A stretch of DNA of 64,000 nucleotides from Tritrichomonas musculus (GCA_039105265.1 JAPFFF010000022.1:496001-560000), one strand, 5' to 3'. Shown: positions 39,118 to 50,126, counted from the stretch's first letter. Notes: generated by a model not told the origin, from the letters alone. Program-made: numbers and translations.

Positions 39118-41039
39118 ATGACTTACGCGAATGTCCAATACCAAAATAGAGGCAATGATGAAGGAGATGTTTTAAACTTCTTCAACGACAAATTAAGGAA
39201 TTTAATTCAACGAAATAGTGGAGATAATACATTCTCAATTGTACAAGAAAATTGTCATGATAAAGATGAACCAGTTAATTTAAACACAAAAACCAAATTA
39301 CGATTAACACATTCTGCACACACAATGTCTCAAATAGAAAAAGGATTTGTTGAAATATTTTTACAATTGAAACTCAAATTAGATGCTGAGAAACCACTCT
39401 TTTATGATAAAGCTCATCGACATTTACAATATATCTTTGTTGGATTTAAAGATGCAGTTGAATTAATTTCTGAAGCATTCTTTTGGGTTGATGGAAGATT
39501 AGTTGACAATTATCATCAAAATGAAATGATTCGTGAATCTTTTGCATACAATTGTATTCGAGGAAAAGATGCCAAAAAAGCTTGTCCACATTCTCACTCA
39601 TTATGGGAAGATGTTTGTATGATGTCTCCAAATGTATGCGGTTGCTATATTCCAATTGAGAAATTCTTTGCTGCAGGAGCAGCCGATGAAGAAGTTCCAA
39701 GAGAGAACGGTAAGGATACAATTGATGAAAGTAAAAAGAAAGAACAAGCAAGATTTAAACCCGATAAAGAAGTTGATGTTGAAATAAAATTATGTATTCC
39801 ATTCACTGACCAACTCGTTTTGCAAGCATGGAGACTTTATCCAAATAGAATTTTAGGAGAAATGGAAGAAGAAGTTAAATTTGCAGTCAATGGATTAGTT
39901 TGGTGTCAAGTCAATCCAAAACATGTCGCCGAAGTCAAAAAGTTTTGGCAAATGGCAGTCCAAACAGAATATGGAACACCCGATTATCTTCCAATAACAA
40001 ATCATTTTGTTCAAATCAATAATCCAGCAATCATTGTTCAGGAAACAAAATACATCATTAGTGATACAGATAAAGAGTTTGGAATTCCAAATGCAGTAGA
40101 TAATACAGCTTTGAAATATTATGGAACTTCGACAACACCAAGTGTCTAAATGAAAGGCGGTCATATCATTGGTCCCAAAACAATTGAATATTCTGTTTGT
40201 CCAGCAACTTTAAAAGTAATGGAAAATGGATGTAAAATTACTCATTGTAAATCAAATTGTGCCGGATTTGGTATTAAACCTGATGTTATTCAAGCTTTAA
40301 TGGAAACATTAAATGAACCAATAATTATTCCAGCTCAAGAATTAACCAGACATCAATTTGAAGGACATCCAAACGCGTCAGGATTTAAACAATCAAAGAC
40401 AGTTCCATTAAGAAATGCAACAAATATTACAGTCATGTTCCCTCTACATAATAATGATTACACGGTATTCCAAAATATTAATTATAAAGATGTTAAATTA
40501 ATAGTCAATAAGAAAACATATCCCGAAACAGAATGGGAACACACATGGGATGCAAGATTTGTCCAATATCAATTAATGCAAACGAATTAGATGGTATGAT
40601 AGAGCCAACACAAGAATTTATGGAATCAATATCAAAACCATTATCAATTGAATTTGATAGGAAAGAGCTCTCAACTGATAGATATCGTTGTGCTTCCGAC
40701 CCAGATGAAGGAAAAAGATTATTAATGTGCCCATTTGATAATACAAGTTTTGGTATCAATTTCCAACTTGAAAGAGGTAATGCAGGTTATGTTTTTGATG
40801 GTATTGATACTGGAAGTCATACAGTTTCTGTTGATTTCCATGGTTCTCCAATGAGAAATGATGAAAGTGATGTCCTATTTTATCCAGATTTAGGCCCAGA
40901 TTTGAAATGGAAAAAAGTCACTGATACTTCATCACCACCTCCACCAGAATTATGGATTTGCTCAGATACATATTGGACATGGTCCGTTCAAGATGGCGTT
41001 AGATATTACCAAAGAGGTATTCCTGCAGGATACGAGTAA
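39118..41039 (+). pseudogene. Polinton double-jelly-roll major capsid protein of E3, broken
   Basis: The span encodes all MCP landmarks in order: GNDEGDVLNFFNDKLRNLIQ, LTHSAHTMSQIEKGF, DGRLVDNYHQNEMIRESFAY, CPHSHSLWEDVCMMSPNVCG, PFTDQLVLQAWRLYPN, PLRNATNITVMFP, ERGNAGYVFDGIDTGS and PELWICSDTYW. It is closest to the E1 MCP. Known Polinton MCPs form a T-numbered icosahedral shell. The locus looks broken, with about two breaks. Confidence 0.88.
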
Positions 41040-41083
41040 AAATGATTCATTAAGTTAAAATATTATTTTTTTGAATAACAAAA

Positions 41084-41767
41084 ATGACTTTTGAGAACGC
41101 AAGATATAAAAATTCGGGAAATAACGAAGGAGATATTACGGGCTTTTTTCAACATCATATGAAAACATTATTACAATTTAATAGTGGGGATAACACTTTT
41201 TCAACATTTTCCGAAGAATTTCATGAAAAAGATATACCATTACCCATTGGTGAAAAAACACATCTTATGCTCACTCATCCAAATCACACAATATCTCAAA
41301 TCGAAAAAAGTTTCATCTCAATGGAAATCGAATTTGAAGTCGGTTTTGATAAAGAATTGAATTATGCAAATTGGATAAAAGAAGAATATAGCGATGAGTT
41401 AGCAGTCACAATCAAACAAAAAGATGAACATCAAATAAATCAAATTTTTGTTGGTTTTAAGGATGCAGTTGAAATCATATCAGAAGCAAGATTCTATTGT
41501 GATGGAAAATTAATTAATGAATATTATCAAAACGAAATGATTCGAGAGTCTTTTGCATATAATTCCATTCGAACAAAAGATGCAAAAATAACATGTCCTC
41601 ACTCTCATTCATTATGGGAAAATGTTTGTATTATGTCTCCAAATGTTTGCGGATGCTATATTCCAATGACCGAACTCGTTTGGGACAAAGCTTCAAAGAC
41701 TCCAAAATGGAAAAAAATAACAATGGAAATTATCATCCCATTAACAGATCAATTGGTTTTACAATAA
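41084..41767 (+). pseudogene. Second, partial MCP gene of E3
   Basis: A paralogue of the first ~230 residues of MCP: NEGDITGFFQHHMKTLLQFN, LTHPNHTISQIEKSF, DGKLINEYYQNEMIRESFAY, CPHSHSLWENVCIMSPNVCG and PLTDQLVLQ. It has its own start and upstream AT-rich spacer, 45 bp after the first MCP. It is clearly diverged from it, so the duplication is older than the insertion. Only the N-terminal jelly-roll part is present before the right TIR. Confidence 0.85.
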
Positions 41768-41871
41768 TTCATCAATAAGAACAAGAATGCAAACATTTAA
41801 AAAATGAAATGACCTCTTATTCCAAAATTTTCTTTGAATTTCAATCATTCAAAAAGCTCTTCCGCTAGAGT

Positions 41872-42070
41872 AAATTGTATGAGTTCATTGAAAAAGTTCA
41901 TTCATGTAAACCATTGAAAAAGTTTCACAAAATGACCTCTCACAAATGATTTCAATACGTTTGTTATCCACGATAATGAGCTCTCAAAAACGACTACACA
42001 GCGGCCAAATGGCGTGGGTTGTTAACGGACCGATAGGGACGTTAAGAAATCACGCCATTTATATACTACT
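41872..42070 (-). repeat. E3 right terminal inverted repeat (199 bp)
   Basis: Reverse complement of 24107-24344 with about two substitutions, without the extra internal units found on the left. It ends TATATACTACT directly before the CATTG duplication. Confidence 0.93.
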
Positions 42071-42160
42071 CATTGAGTCCTTTGATTGTTGAATTCAATT
42101 CATTGATCATGTCGTTGAGTGCTTCAATCTCTCTGTTCTTGGTATCAACAGTGGGCTATA
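42071..42160 (-). pseudogene. Host coiled-coil repeat gene, 5' side of the E3 insertion
   Basis: The minus strand encodes PTVDTKNREIEALNDMINEL then NSTIKGLN, the same repeat as at 23400-24101. The homology stops near 42155, beyond which the DNA is AT-rich, so this is a short remnant. Confidence 0.75.
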
Positions 42161-42968
42161 TTTCCGCATTTATTTAATAAAAAATGATATGAAAAAACAT
42201 ATCACATCAAAAGATATTTTTAAAATGAATTTAAACTTGACGTTAAGTATAAATTCGGAGGGCTTTTTAAAGTCAAATTATTGTTAAATCTTAAAGTTTT
42301 TTTTTAATTTTACTATATTTTTGGCTTTAAATATTATATTCATAAAAATATTAACGATTTATAAGTTTCGGTTTTAAATTTATTATGATTTAAAAAAAAA
42401 ATGATTCAAATTTATTCAAATATAGTTAAATTATAAAGTTCTACATTTGATCTATCATGGTTGGCATGCATTCTTTATTAAAAAAAATTATTTTTATATA
42501 ATATTCTTCTTTTTAAAAAGAATTTAATGGATTAACTTATAAAAAATTATCTTTATTCGATAGTATATTTAAATCCATCCTTTAATTTCCAATTTGAAAA
42601 AATAGAATAATATATTAAAATAATTTGTTGCTCAGATTTTCTGGGGAATGCAATTTTTAATTATATGACCATGTATAGAAATTATTTATAAAATAAAAAA
42701 AATAGCAAATTTTTCGATTTTCATCCCCTGGGGAAAAATCCCCAAGCTTTATTTGGGTGAAAAATTGAATGGAATTGAATGGTTTATGTTTTGGGGATTT
42801 TTCCCCAAGAAGAATTTTTGGGGAAAAAATTTAAAAAATGAAATTAAACAAAATATATATATTATTATAAATATAATATAATGAATTATAATTTACTTTA
42901 TCGCTTAACACCAAAATTATTGATTTTTAGAGTTGGTTTACTGTAAATTTGGAGAGTTCTTTAATTTT
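42161..42968. other. AT-rich DNA with GGGGATTTTTCCCC motifs, no gene
   Basis: No protein-like frame. Clusters of CCCCTGGGGAAAAATCCCCA (42725-42744) and TTGGGGATTTTTCCCCAAGA (42792-42811) are related to those at 22559-22601 and 45697-45750, and probably mark an old repeat family into which the next elements inserted. Confidence 0.5.
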
Positions 42969-43058
42969 CAAAAAACCATGGGTAGCTTACTCACACTTAA
43001 TAAAGGAAAAACAAATTATTTCTTCAAAAAAACCATGAGTAGCTACCCATGGTTTTTT
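42969..43058. repeat. Inverted repeat AAAAAACCATGGGTAGCT / AGCTACCCATGGTTTTTT
   Basis: 18-bp perfect arms at 42969-42986 and 43041-43058. A third, direct near-copy (AAAAACCATGAGTAGCT) abuts the right arm. It could fold into alternative hairpins. It directly precedes the inverted-repeat element at 43060. Confidence 0.65.
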
Positions 43059-43059
43059 G

Positions 43060-44352
43060 ATATAATAATAATAATTAATAAAGACCTCCGATAAATCTGT
43101 CAACGACAGAAAAACCTGTCAACGACAAAATAATTTTATATTAAAAGTGGATTAAATAATTAAAATCAAAGGCTCATATTTACATATATAAATATACTAA
43201 TGATGCACTTTATTGTATATGCATTTTCATTTGATAATATTTTTTACAAATAATTATTTCGCATATTTCTAAAGCTTGTTGACACGTTTGCTTATAAAAA
43301 AAAAATATAATAAATATCATTTATTTTGTTTAATTAATTAAAATACTAAAAGATAATATCAGATATATTTTTTTTAATTTTTTTTATTAATCCTATTCCA
43401 CAAAAAATTAAAAACAAATCTTTTATAAATAAAAAGTTATATGATCTCAACTTTTTGTGAGAGTGAAGTGGTCCCATTATTTTTTATTTATTATTGGAGT
43501 CATATATTTCTTGGAATCTAGGCTTAATTTTGAGCAGTTCTTAAGCCTATGACGATAAGCTTCCATTCAAATGATCAACAACTACGAATTTTCTCAGGTT
43601 TATCTTAATTCCAAATTTTAAATCTTCCATTTCTTTTCAATTTGGCTAATCATTGACAAACTTCGCATAAATTGTACCCCTTTTGTTCGTAAAGTGCCTT
43701 ATTTTTTGTTCTCCTACAAGAATAATTTTCAAATTACATATGGAAATGTTTTAAAAGGCAACGATTTACACAATAGCGCATAAATGCAATTGTTTTCTTT
43801 TAGTCTGCTCACAAAAATACTTCGTTTATGATTAGTTTGTTATTTTTATAATTCAATAAACAAATTCCTTAAATAATTGTCTTTTATAAAAATGTTTTTA
43901 TTTCTTTTAAACTTTCCTTTCTATTAATCATCATTCAAGGAAAATCAAGATATGAAGGATCTATTGGATTTCATTTTGAACAGTATTCATATAATTTCTG
44001 TAGACAAATTATATTTAAACCTTCTCATACCTAATTATTTTATTTAATATTAATTTTATATAATAAATAACTTTTAATTATCTTTTTTTAACTGTTATTT
44101 ATCAAGATATTCTTAAATATATTTGTTTTTTAAATATTCCAGGCAATAATCTATTTTTATCTTGAAATTTAAAGAATATTTCTTTAAATTTAAAACTTTA
44201 TTTGATTAAACATGATATATAAATAATAAATATTTTTATAACTATTTTAAATCTCTTTAACTTAATGAAAAAATAAAGCTTTTATCGTCGTTGACAGGTT
44301 TTTCGGTGGTTGACAGATTTATCGGCGGTCTTTAATAATTATTAATATTATA
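43060..44352. mobile_element. ~1.3-kb non-coding inverted-repeat element
   Basis: Ends carry inverted repeats of about 65 bp. The left has AAAGACCTCCGATAAATCTG then TCAACGACAGAAAAACCTGT (43080-43126). The right (44285-44335) carries the reverse complement with a few changes (GACCGCCGATAAATCTGTCA). Each end contains CTGTCAAC twice. The interior is AT-rich with no transposase visible. Probably a non-autonomous DNA transposon or MITE; the target duplication is unclear. Confidence 0.65.
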
Positions 44353-44446
44353 AATAACAAATATATACAGAAGTATAATCAAATATTAGGCACAAATAAT
44401 GAATTTTAAAATATTATAACCATTTTTTTGAGAATTTTAGTATATT

Positions 44447-45690
44447 CTAGGGTTGCATTTGGCACGGTTTGGGCAAAAAAGCTGCCCACCCAAGTTATTT
44501 TGATAACCCAACGGGTATAAGCAAATTATTTGTTGAATATTTTAAATATGTTGTTTTGCAACCCTATTAATTATATTTAACTTTTCTTAAAAATATGAAT
44601 ATTTTAAATATGTTGTTTTGCATAAAAATAATAAAATATAATTAAAATTAAAATAGATATTTTGGAGTTTTTATTTATTTATTTATTTGTTTATATATTC
44701 AATTTTTTCAAAGATAAATTCTGTTGTTATTTATAAATTCTATTGGGCTGGATACTTTTCTATGTTTTCATTCAATTTTTCAGTTAAAAAATAAAAATTT
44801 GCCCTGGGCAAAGTGGCTGGGCAGCGACGATAGCCCATTTTTTCAATCCTTTTTAATCGGGGCTGGGTTAGCCCAAGGGAAGTTATATGATAAATTCAAA
44901 AGCTATTTTTAATATTTTTCTTTTTAAATCATTATCTTTTCTTTAATATATGATATTAATTGATTATTGTGTTTGATAAAATAAAAAAATTCAAACATAT
45001 TTTTGTATATAAATAAAATAAAGTTTGGAATGGATTTTTGGCAAGATATTTCATTAAAATAATCATAAAATTAGGATAATAAAGTGAAATAAATATCAAT
45101 ATATTTAAAAATCATATAAAATGTAAATAAAATATTAAATAAATTAAAATAATTTTATTTTTATTATTGAATAATTTAATAAATTAAAAAAAATAAATAT
45201 TTATGAATATTCTCGTTTAAAGTATTTTTAATCATTATATTATTACATATTAAAAATAGATACTCATTATAAAATATAATATATAAATATATTGTTTAAA
45301 ATAATTAAGAAAAGATATAATATTTAAAAAAGACATTTTAATTAACAGAATTCACAAAATAAATAAAAAGAATTCCATGAACAAAGGGCACATTACCGAT
45401 TTTTTTTATTTCAAATAATAATAAAAATGATGAATTAAAAGATTCAAATGCAACTACATTCCACAACTAGCAATCAAATTCAGAACAAATATCATCATTT
45501 TCATAATTTGGAAGTATTGATATATATTTTATGCTTTTATTCAATACCGAAAAGTTGACACTTTAATGATGTCCTTAAAAAGTGGCCTTTACATTGTACA
45601 ATTGATCACATCACATCATCATAATTTTTGAGGCTCAATTGCCCAGTGGGCTGCCCACTTCTTCAATTTTTTGACCCTATGCAACCCTAG
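44447..45690. mobile_element. 1,244-bp non-autonomous DNA transposon, TIR CTAGGGTTGCAT, TSD TATATT
   Basis: Perfect 12-bp terminal inverted repeats CTAGGGTTGCAT/ATGCAACCCTAG, flanked by direct TATATT (44441-44446 and 45691-45696). GC-rich islands with GCTGCCCAC/GTGGGCAG and GGGCTGGGTTAGCCC repeats lie near both ends. There is no credible transposase frame, only short frames inside. The superfamily is not assigned. Confidence 0.8.
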
Positions 45691-45828
45691 TATATTCCCC
45701 ATCTCCCCAAGGCTGGGGATTGAATCCCCACGGAATTTGGGGAATGTTGAGAGGGTTAGATCTTTTCTTCTTTTTTAATGAATTTTAATTTATTTTTAAT
45801 TTCTTTTTTGTTTACAGCTTTTTAGTCT

Positions 45829-46285
45829 TCAATGTAGTTGAATTGGGTTCCTAATTTTCTCTATTCCTGGACAATTCAATTTTGAATCTTTAAAAACGAA
45901 AATTTTTGTTTCTTTGAGAATTTTTCCAAACGATTGATTTTTGCATAAGTTGATTTCTATTGTGTTCTGAAAAGACATGATTTTTAGCTTTTTACAATCA
46001 CTGAAGCAGTAATTTTGAAATTCCAAATTTTTTCTCAAGAAAAAGAAATGATTCAAGATCGGATGCTCATCGAAATGCAAGCAAACACAATTTTTTCACT
46101 GCACCTGGAATTTCAATGTTTTTCAGAAGATTGCAATAAATGAAGGCTTGCTCACAAATGATTTCAAGTGAAGAATTTTTCTCAAAATCAATTGTCTGCA
46201 ATCTGATGCTATGAAAAACATAATCAGTGATTTGTTTGATATAAGAAGGAATTTTGTCATTTTTTGCATTACGACAACAAAACAT
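45829..46285 (-). pseudogene. BspA-like leucine-rich repeat (LRR_5) remnant
   Basis: The minus strand encodes IPSYIKQITDYVFHSIRLQT then IDFEKNSSLEIICEQAFIYC and NLLKNIEIPGAVKKL, the classic BspA/TpLRR pattern. After a frame change near 46070 it continues with FQNYCFSDCKKLKIMSFQNT. BspA-like proteins are the largest surface-protein family in Trichomonas. No start or anchor is visible. A head-to-head neighbour is the kinase remnant. Confidence 0.75.
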
Positions 46286-46310
46286 TGTAGTTGATCAAAT
46301 GTTTTGATGC

Positions 46311-46634
46311 TTGAATTTTGCAGAATACAAAGTGAAGTCATCAAATTATGAAAGATCCACATCAAGCGTAAATCTTGTAGTTTGTAATGAAGAGTACACC
46401 AAAAAGGAACCAAAAGACCATGATCACAAGAATATACAGCGATTTCTGAGCGAATGTGAAGTGATGTTCATTCTTCGTCATCCATGTGTTTCGTGCATCA
46501 TTGTTGTGAACAATGATCATCTACCTTCAATCATTCTATCGCTTGAATCAGCAATTGCCAAGAAAAAACTTGAACAGCACAAAAAGTGTAGAATCACAGT
46601 CGACAATGAATGGTTCGACACTTTTCATCAATAA
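46311..46634 (+). pseudogene. TKL-type protein kinase fragment
   Basis: Contains FLSECEVMFILRHPCVSCII then VVNNDHLPSIILSLESAIAK and KCRITVD. This resembles the alphaC helix (x-x-E-x-x-x-M-x-x-L-x-HP), strand beta4-beta5 and hinge of trichomonad TKL kinases. The glycine loop, catalytic HRD and DFG parts are absent, so it cannot be an active kinase. LRR and TKL kinase domains co-occur in trichomonads, but here they are on opposite strands. Confidence 0.45.
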
Positions 46635-47187
46635 TGAATAAAAATAAAAGATCGATTATCAATATTGAAAATTTTTTAACGTATTAAAATTTTGTAAACT
46701 TTTTTAACAAATTACTTCACATATCCGTTATAAAATTTAATAAAAGCTGATTCTTTTACATAATAAGTTAGAATATATTTATTTTATGCCATTAAAATAC
46801 TATTTTTAATGTTTTTTTCCGGTATTAATTTCGATTAATCAAGATTCGATATCAAAAGAATGATTTTTTTGTATCACATTTCATTACATGATAATCGAAT
46901 TCATCAATTAAAAGTTCCAATCGATAACATTTTATTATCGATTATCTGAGTTAAAAAAAGTGCCAAACCTGATAATTGATATCAGAATAACAAGCCTAAC
47001 CTCACAAAAGTTCAACTATTTTAAAAATAATCCAAAAATAATAAAAAAAAATGGCAAATGAATTTTTAAATTCATATATATTTTTATAAAAAATCCAAAA
47101 ATGAAAGAGAAAAGGGATATTTTCAAAACTTTTTCAATAAAAACCTAGAAATACATCATACTTAAAAATTTAAAGCATTTTATTTTA
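46635..47187. other. AT-rich intergenic DNA
   Basis: No gene is seen. It contains scattered ATCGAT/GATTATCGA motifs (46800-46985) with weak inverted symmetry around TGATAATCGAATTC. Confidence 0.5.
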
Positions 47188-47662
47188 TTAATAAAGGTTA
47201 GTGTCTGAGCGATTTCTCATGAAATTTAAAAAACCAGATGGATCAGGTAGAGGTACATTTCTTTGTGCATTGAAATATTCTTGATATTGAAAATGTTCTG
47301 CTTCATTTAGATTTTGGATTTGTGCTGCTTCATAAAAAATAGTGAATTGCGTTGCACCAATAGGATATTGGAATTGTGGTACTCCATTAATGAATTGAAA
47401 TTGCGCTGTGCTATTAAAATTTTGAATTGCCTTTTTTGGTTTATCTTTTTCCTTTTGAGAATTAGCCTCTATGAAACTCTGTTTGTCGCTTATGTAAGTT
47501 GCATTCCCTTTTTTGTCAATAGCATAATACATTGGTTCTAAGGATGCATTTCAATCACAACTGAAGAAGCCGTTATTTTTCTTGAAGGCCTTCCCATTTT
47601 TTTTTAAATAGAAGATCAGATTTACTAGTATCAATCAAAACAGACGAATCCTCATTATTCAT
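47188..47662 (-). pseudogene. Hypothetical host protein, decayed N-terminus
   Basis: The long frame (114 aa) begins MYYAIDKKGNATYISDKQSF and continues with a Gln/Phe-rich quasi-repeat (QFQFINGVPQFQYP, ATQFTIFYEAAQIQN). Upstream the same frame encodes KKNGKAFKKNNGFFSCD before a stop. A further upstream start (MNNEDSSVLIDTSKSD, 47662) connects only by changing frame in a run of nine A. It therefore looks like a recently decayed host gene. Family not recognised. Confidence 0.45.
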
Positions 47663-48380
47663 TTTATATCATAAAATAATTTCTATGGATTTCTGATGAT
47701 TATTTTTTTTCAATCAATTTTGAGGGACTAAAAGTAAAAATCAAAATCTCAAGCCAAGATGGAAGCGTTTAATTTTCGGAAATAGATATATTACTAAGGA
47801 TGCATCAATGAATAAAAGTAAGATGATCATCTTGATAATATTTGTAAATGACAATGATTTCAAATCTGATACTATATTTAAAATCATGCTTTTGCAATTA
47901 TCAGATTAATGAAATATATGTAGTAAATTAGGTAAATGTGGTAATACATTTCAAAATGGAAAATATGTACATTTTACTTTTACAACATGAAGATATGTTT
48001 ATGCTTTATATCAATGAAAAATTGTTTTATTGAACTAAAGTTTGATCTAAAACACAAGCTCTGAATTTGATTATAATTTCAACTAATCAAAAGGTTTCAT
48101 AAGATATTTAAAATTATTTTCTTGATTGAAGTTCACTGTACAAAAATCGGTATTAGAAGCAGATTATAAGTCTATAATCCAATATCAATATTGGAAATAA
48201 AGATATTTTTTCTAAGATCAGATAAACATTTGCTTTATAAGAGACAAGGCAATCATGAAAGAAGCAATTAATTGTTTAATCATCTCTTTTTTTATCTTTT
48301 TTATTCCCAAATTTGCATTTTATGCTTTTTTTTTTGCCTAATACTGTCGTCGTGTCGAAAATTTTGAGCTAAGATTAGAT
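47663..48380. other. Intergenic DNA, no gene seen
   Basis: AT-rich, without protein-like frames or recognisable RNA. Confidence 0.5.
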
Positions 48381-49230
48381 TCAAGACTTTTGCGTGGCAG
48401 ACGGAGGAGGCTGTTCAAGCTGAGACTTTTGTTGAAATTGACCTATTTGTTCCCATTCATCTTTTTCAACGGCTCTGTCATCTTTTTGAACGACTCTTCG
48501 TTTTTCGACGACCAAGAAAACCACCTTCAACTCTCGTTCGAGTATCATCATAAGAAGATGATGGTTTTAATCATCTGTTTTTTGCGCATCTCACGTTTTT
48601 CACTCACTTCTTTTGTTCCATTTGGACAAATTATAACATCTTGTACATAATAAATGATGGCGCGGAGATCATCGGCGTCTGGCTCATGAGTATAAATTGG
48701 CTCATGCGTTGTGAGAATCAATTCTTGTGTTTTCGTTTTATCACAAATTGATTGATCAAATTGACCTAAAATGAACTTCAGTTGGCGATACATGAGTTCA
48801 TCGATATTTTTAACGTCATCATTGACTTTCTCTTGGCACATTTCTTCAGCAAACTTTTGAATATCTTTGAATGATCATTCATACGACTTGAAATACGCAG
48901 GTATCCTTCCTTAGTCAAAATTGATGATGCAAATTCTTCCATTTTTTTGTTCAGCATTGTCATTTATTTGCTTCGTAAGTGACTGAATTACCTCTGGCGA
49001 TAGTTCATAGATTAATTGTTTTGTTGTTGAAAACTATAATTTTACCTATTTCTTTGTGCATCAATTGAACTTGCTCGATAACTACTTCTTCGTGAAGAGC
49101 TGCTGCAGGATTCTGCTATGGAAAAGTGAATCTGTCTTTTGTTTTGTTTCTTCATGAAAAGATTCGATCTGTTGAAGATCGATGCTCTCATTGGCTTCAA
49201 ATATGGACTCACGTATTTCAATCACCTGGA
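48381..49230 (-). pseudogene. Decayed host gene of unknown family
   Basis: The minus strand shows coherent protein segments in changing frames: VIEIRESIFEANESIDLQQI, ELSPEVIQSLTKQINDNAEQ, MEEFASSILTKEGYLRIS, then KFAEEMCQEKVNDDVKNIDE and LMYRQLKFILGQFDQSICDK. An end at QLEQPPPSATQKS follows. Stops and frame changes occur near 48560, 48870, 48915 and 49085. Helical and charged; family not recognised. It borders the E4 Polinton block. Confidence 0.5.
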
Positions 49231-49389
49231 ACGTCACATGCGAAATAGGCGAACTATGAGTTGTACCAAACCCACAGTCCCAAAATATGAAGATAAGGGG
49301 TGTGTTGTGCATGACCCAATCATTAAGTCAACATCATCAACTCTACACCACTCACTCAATCACCAGGTAATCCCAAATAATTCCAAAAT

Positions 49390-49824
49390 CTAATGCCTCA
49401 GGAGACTGTTCACTGCATCAGTACACTCATTCACAGTACTGGTGAGCTGATTTATTTTTGTAGTGATCACGCCAATGGTGTTCTCCAGAGTGATAATCCG
49501 CTTGGTGTATTCATCTACAGTTGACTGCAATGCATTGATGTCAGCACGAATGCTTGCAAATTGGATCTCCACCAGGTTATCATTATCGGCTTGCTTGGTG
49601 ATCTTCTTGAGAAACACATTACTAGAGCCATCCTTGCCAGTGCGTTTGGTAATCCTGTACTCGCATTCGGGGGTGATTATTTTGTAGGTTTTATTGAGGT
49701 AATTGGTGGTCTCCTCATTGAACATATCCTTGTACTTCTGGTAGAACAGGTCGAACTCCTCTACTGAGTTGAATGTGCGTTGCTCCATCTTGTTATCATT
49801 AATAACCCTAATATCCGTATTCAT
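49390..49824 (-). CDS. Conserved coiled-coil Polinton protein (E4)
   Basis: 144 aa from the ATG at 49824, begins MNTDIRVINDNKMEQRTFNS. It shares with the E1 and E3 proteins the FNSVEEFDLFYQKYKD, NYLNKTYKI and EYRITKRTG positions. The C-terminal half is a long coiled coil with three ~28-residue periods (TVDEYTKRIITLENTIGVIT, KINQLTSTVNECTDAVNSLL). I chose this ATG over one 18 codons upstream by alignment with the homologues. Confidence 0.68.
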   Translation of the reverse strand: MNTDIRVINDNKMEQRTFNSVEEFDLFYQKYKDMFNEETTNYLNKTYKIITPECEYRITKRTGKDGSSNVFLKKITKQADNDNLVEIQFASIRADINALQSTVDEYTKRIITLENTIGVITTKINQLTSTVNECTDAVNSLLRH

Positions 49825-49874
49825 TTCAAAACGGACAAAAATATATTCATATGTATGTGGATATTCTATGATGA

Positions 49875-50126
49875 TCAAACCTTGTCCAGTATGGATTTGC
49901 CTATATCATTAGCTTTGCTTACGTAATTGAGTCCAGTGCTGATGGTGTCTACAACTGGTCCAACACCTGGTATGAAGTCGGCGATTGGCTTGATTTTATT
50001 AATGATCCACTTTCCAATATCAACTGCCCTTGGGATGTTGCGGATGACAGTTTGAGCTGCATTCTTGAGCTTACTGCCGACGTTCTTGAAAGCGTTCTTA
50101 ATCTTCTTGAAGATGCCAATACCCAT
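49875..50126 (-). CDS. pVI-like amphipathic capsid-associated peptide (E4)
   Basis: 83 aa from the ATG at 50126, begins MGIGIFKKIKNAFKNVGSKL, a strongly basic amphipathic helix. A hydrophobic Gly/Pro stretch (IADFIPGVGPVVDTISTGLN) and a short Lys-rich end follow. It matches the architecture of the E1 and E3 peptides, and is likewise divergent from MCP (47 bp between starts). A membrane-active role is inferred. Confidence 0.62.
   Translation of the reverse strand: MGIGIFKKIKNAFKNVGSKLKNAAQTVIRNIPRAVDIGKWIINKIKPIADFIPGVGPVVDTISTGLNYVSKANDIGKSILDKV

Larger units (their letters stand above)
24107..42070. mobile_element. Polinton/Maverick-type element E3, 17,964 bp, complete ends
   Basis: Bounded by TIRs starting AGTAGTATATAAATGG (24107-24344 and 41872-42070) and a CATTG target duplication, inside a host coiled-coil gene. 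It carries MCP, a second partial MCP, a pVI-like gene, the conserved membrane peptide, the coiled-coil protein, a packaging ATPase, a giant helical gene and several small genes. No polymerase or integrase is recognised between the termini. The two TIRs differ at about two positions in ~197 aligned bases, apart from a short duplication in the left copy, so insertion was recent. Genes show about four breaks in total. Confidence 0.92.

Noticed and set aside
44724-44912. 62-codon plus-strand frame inside the CTAGGGTTGCAT element as a transposase
   Set aside because: Low-complexity composition and no transposase-like motif; probably a chance frame.
48390-48650. Plus-strand 86-codon Phe/Leu-rich frame as a membrane protein
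   Set aside because: It is antisense to the decayed host gene whose minus-strand segments look like real protein.
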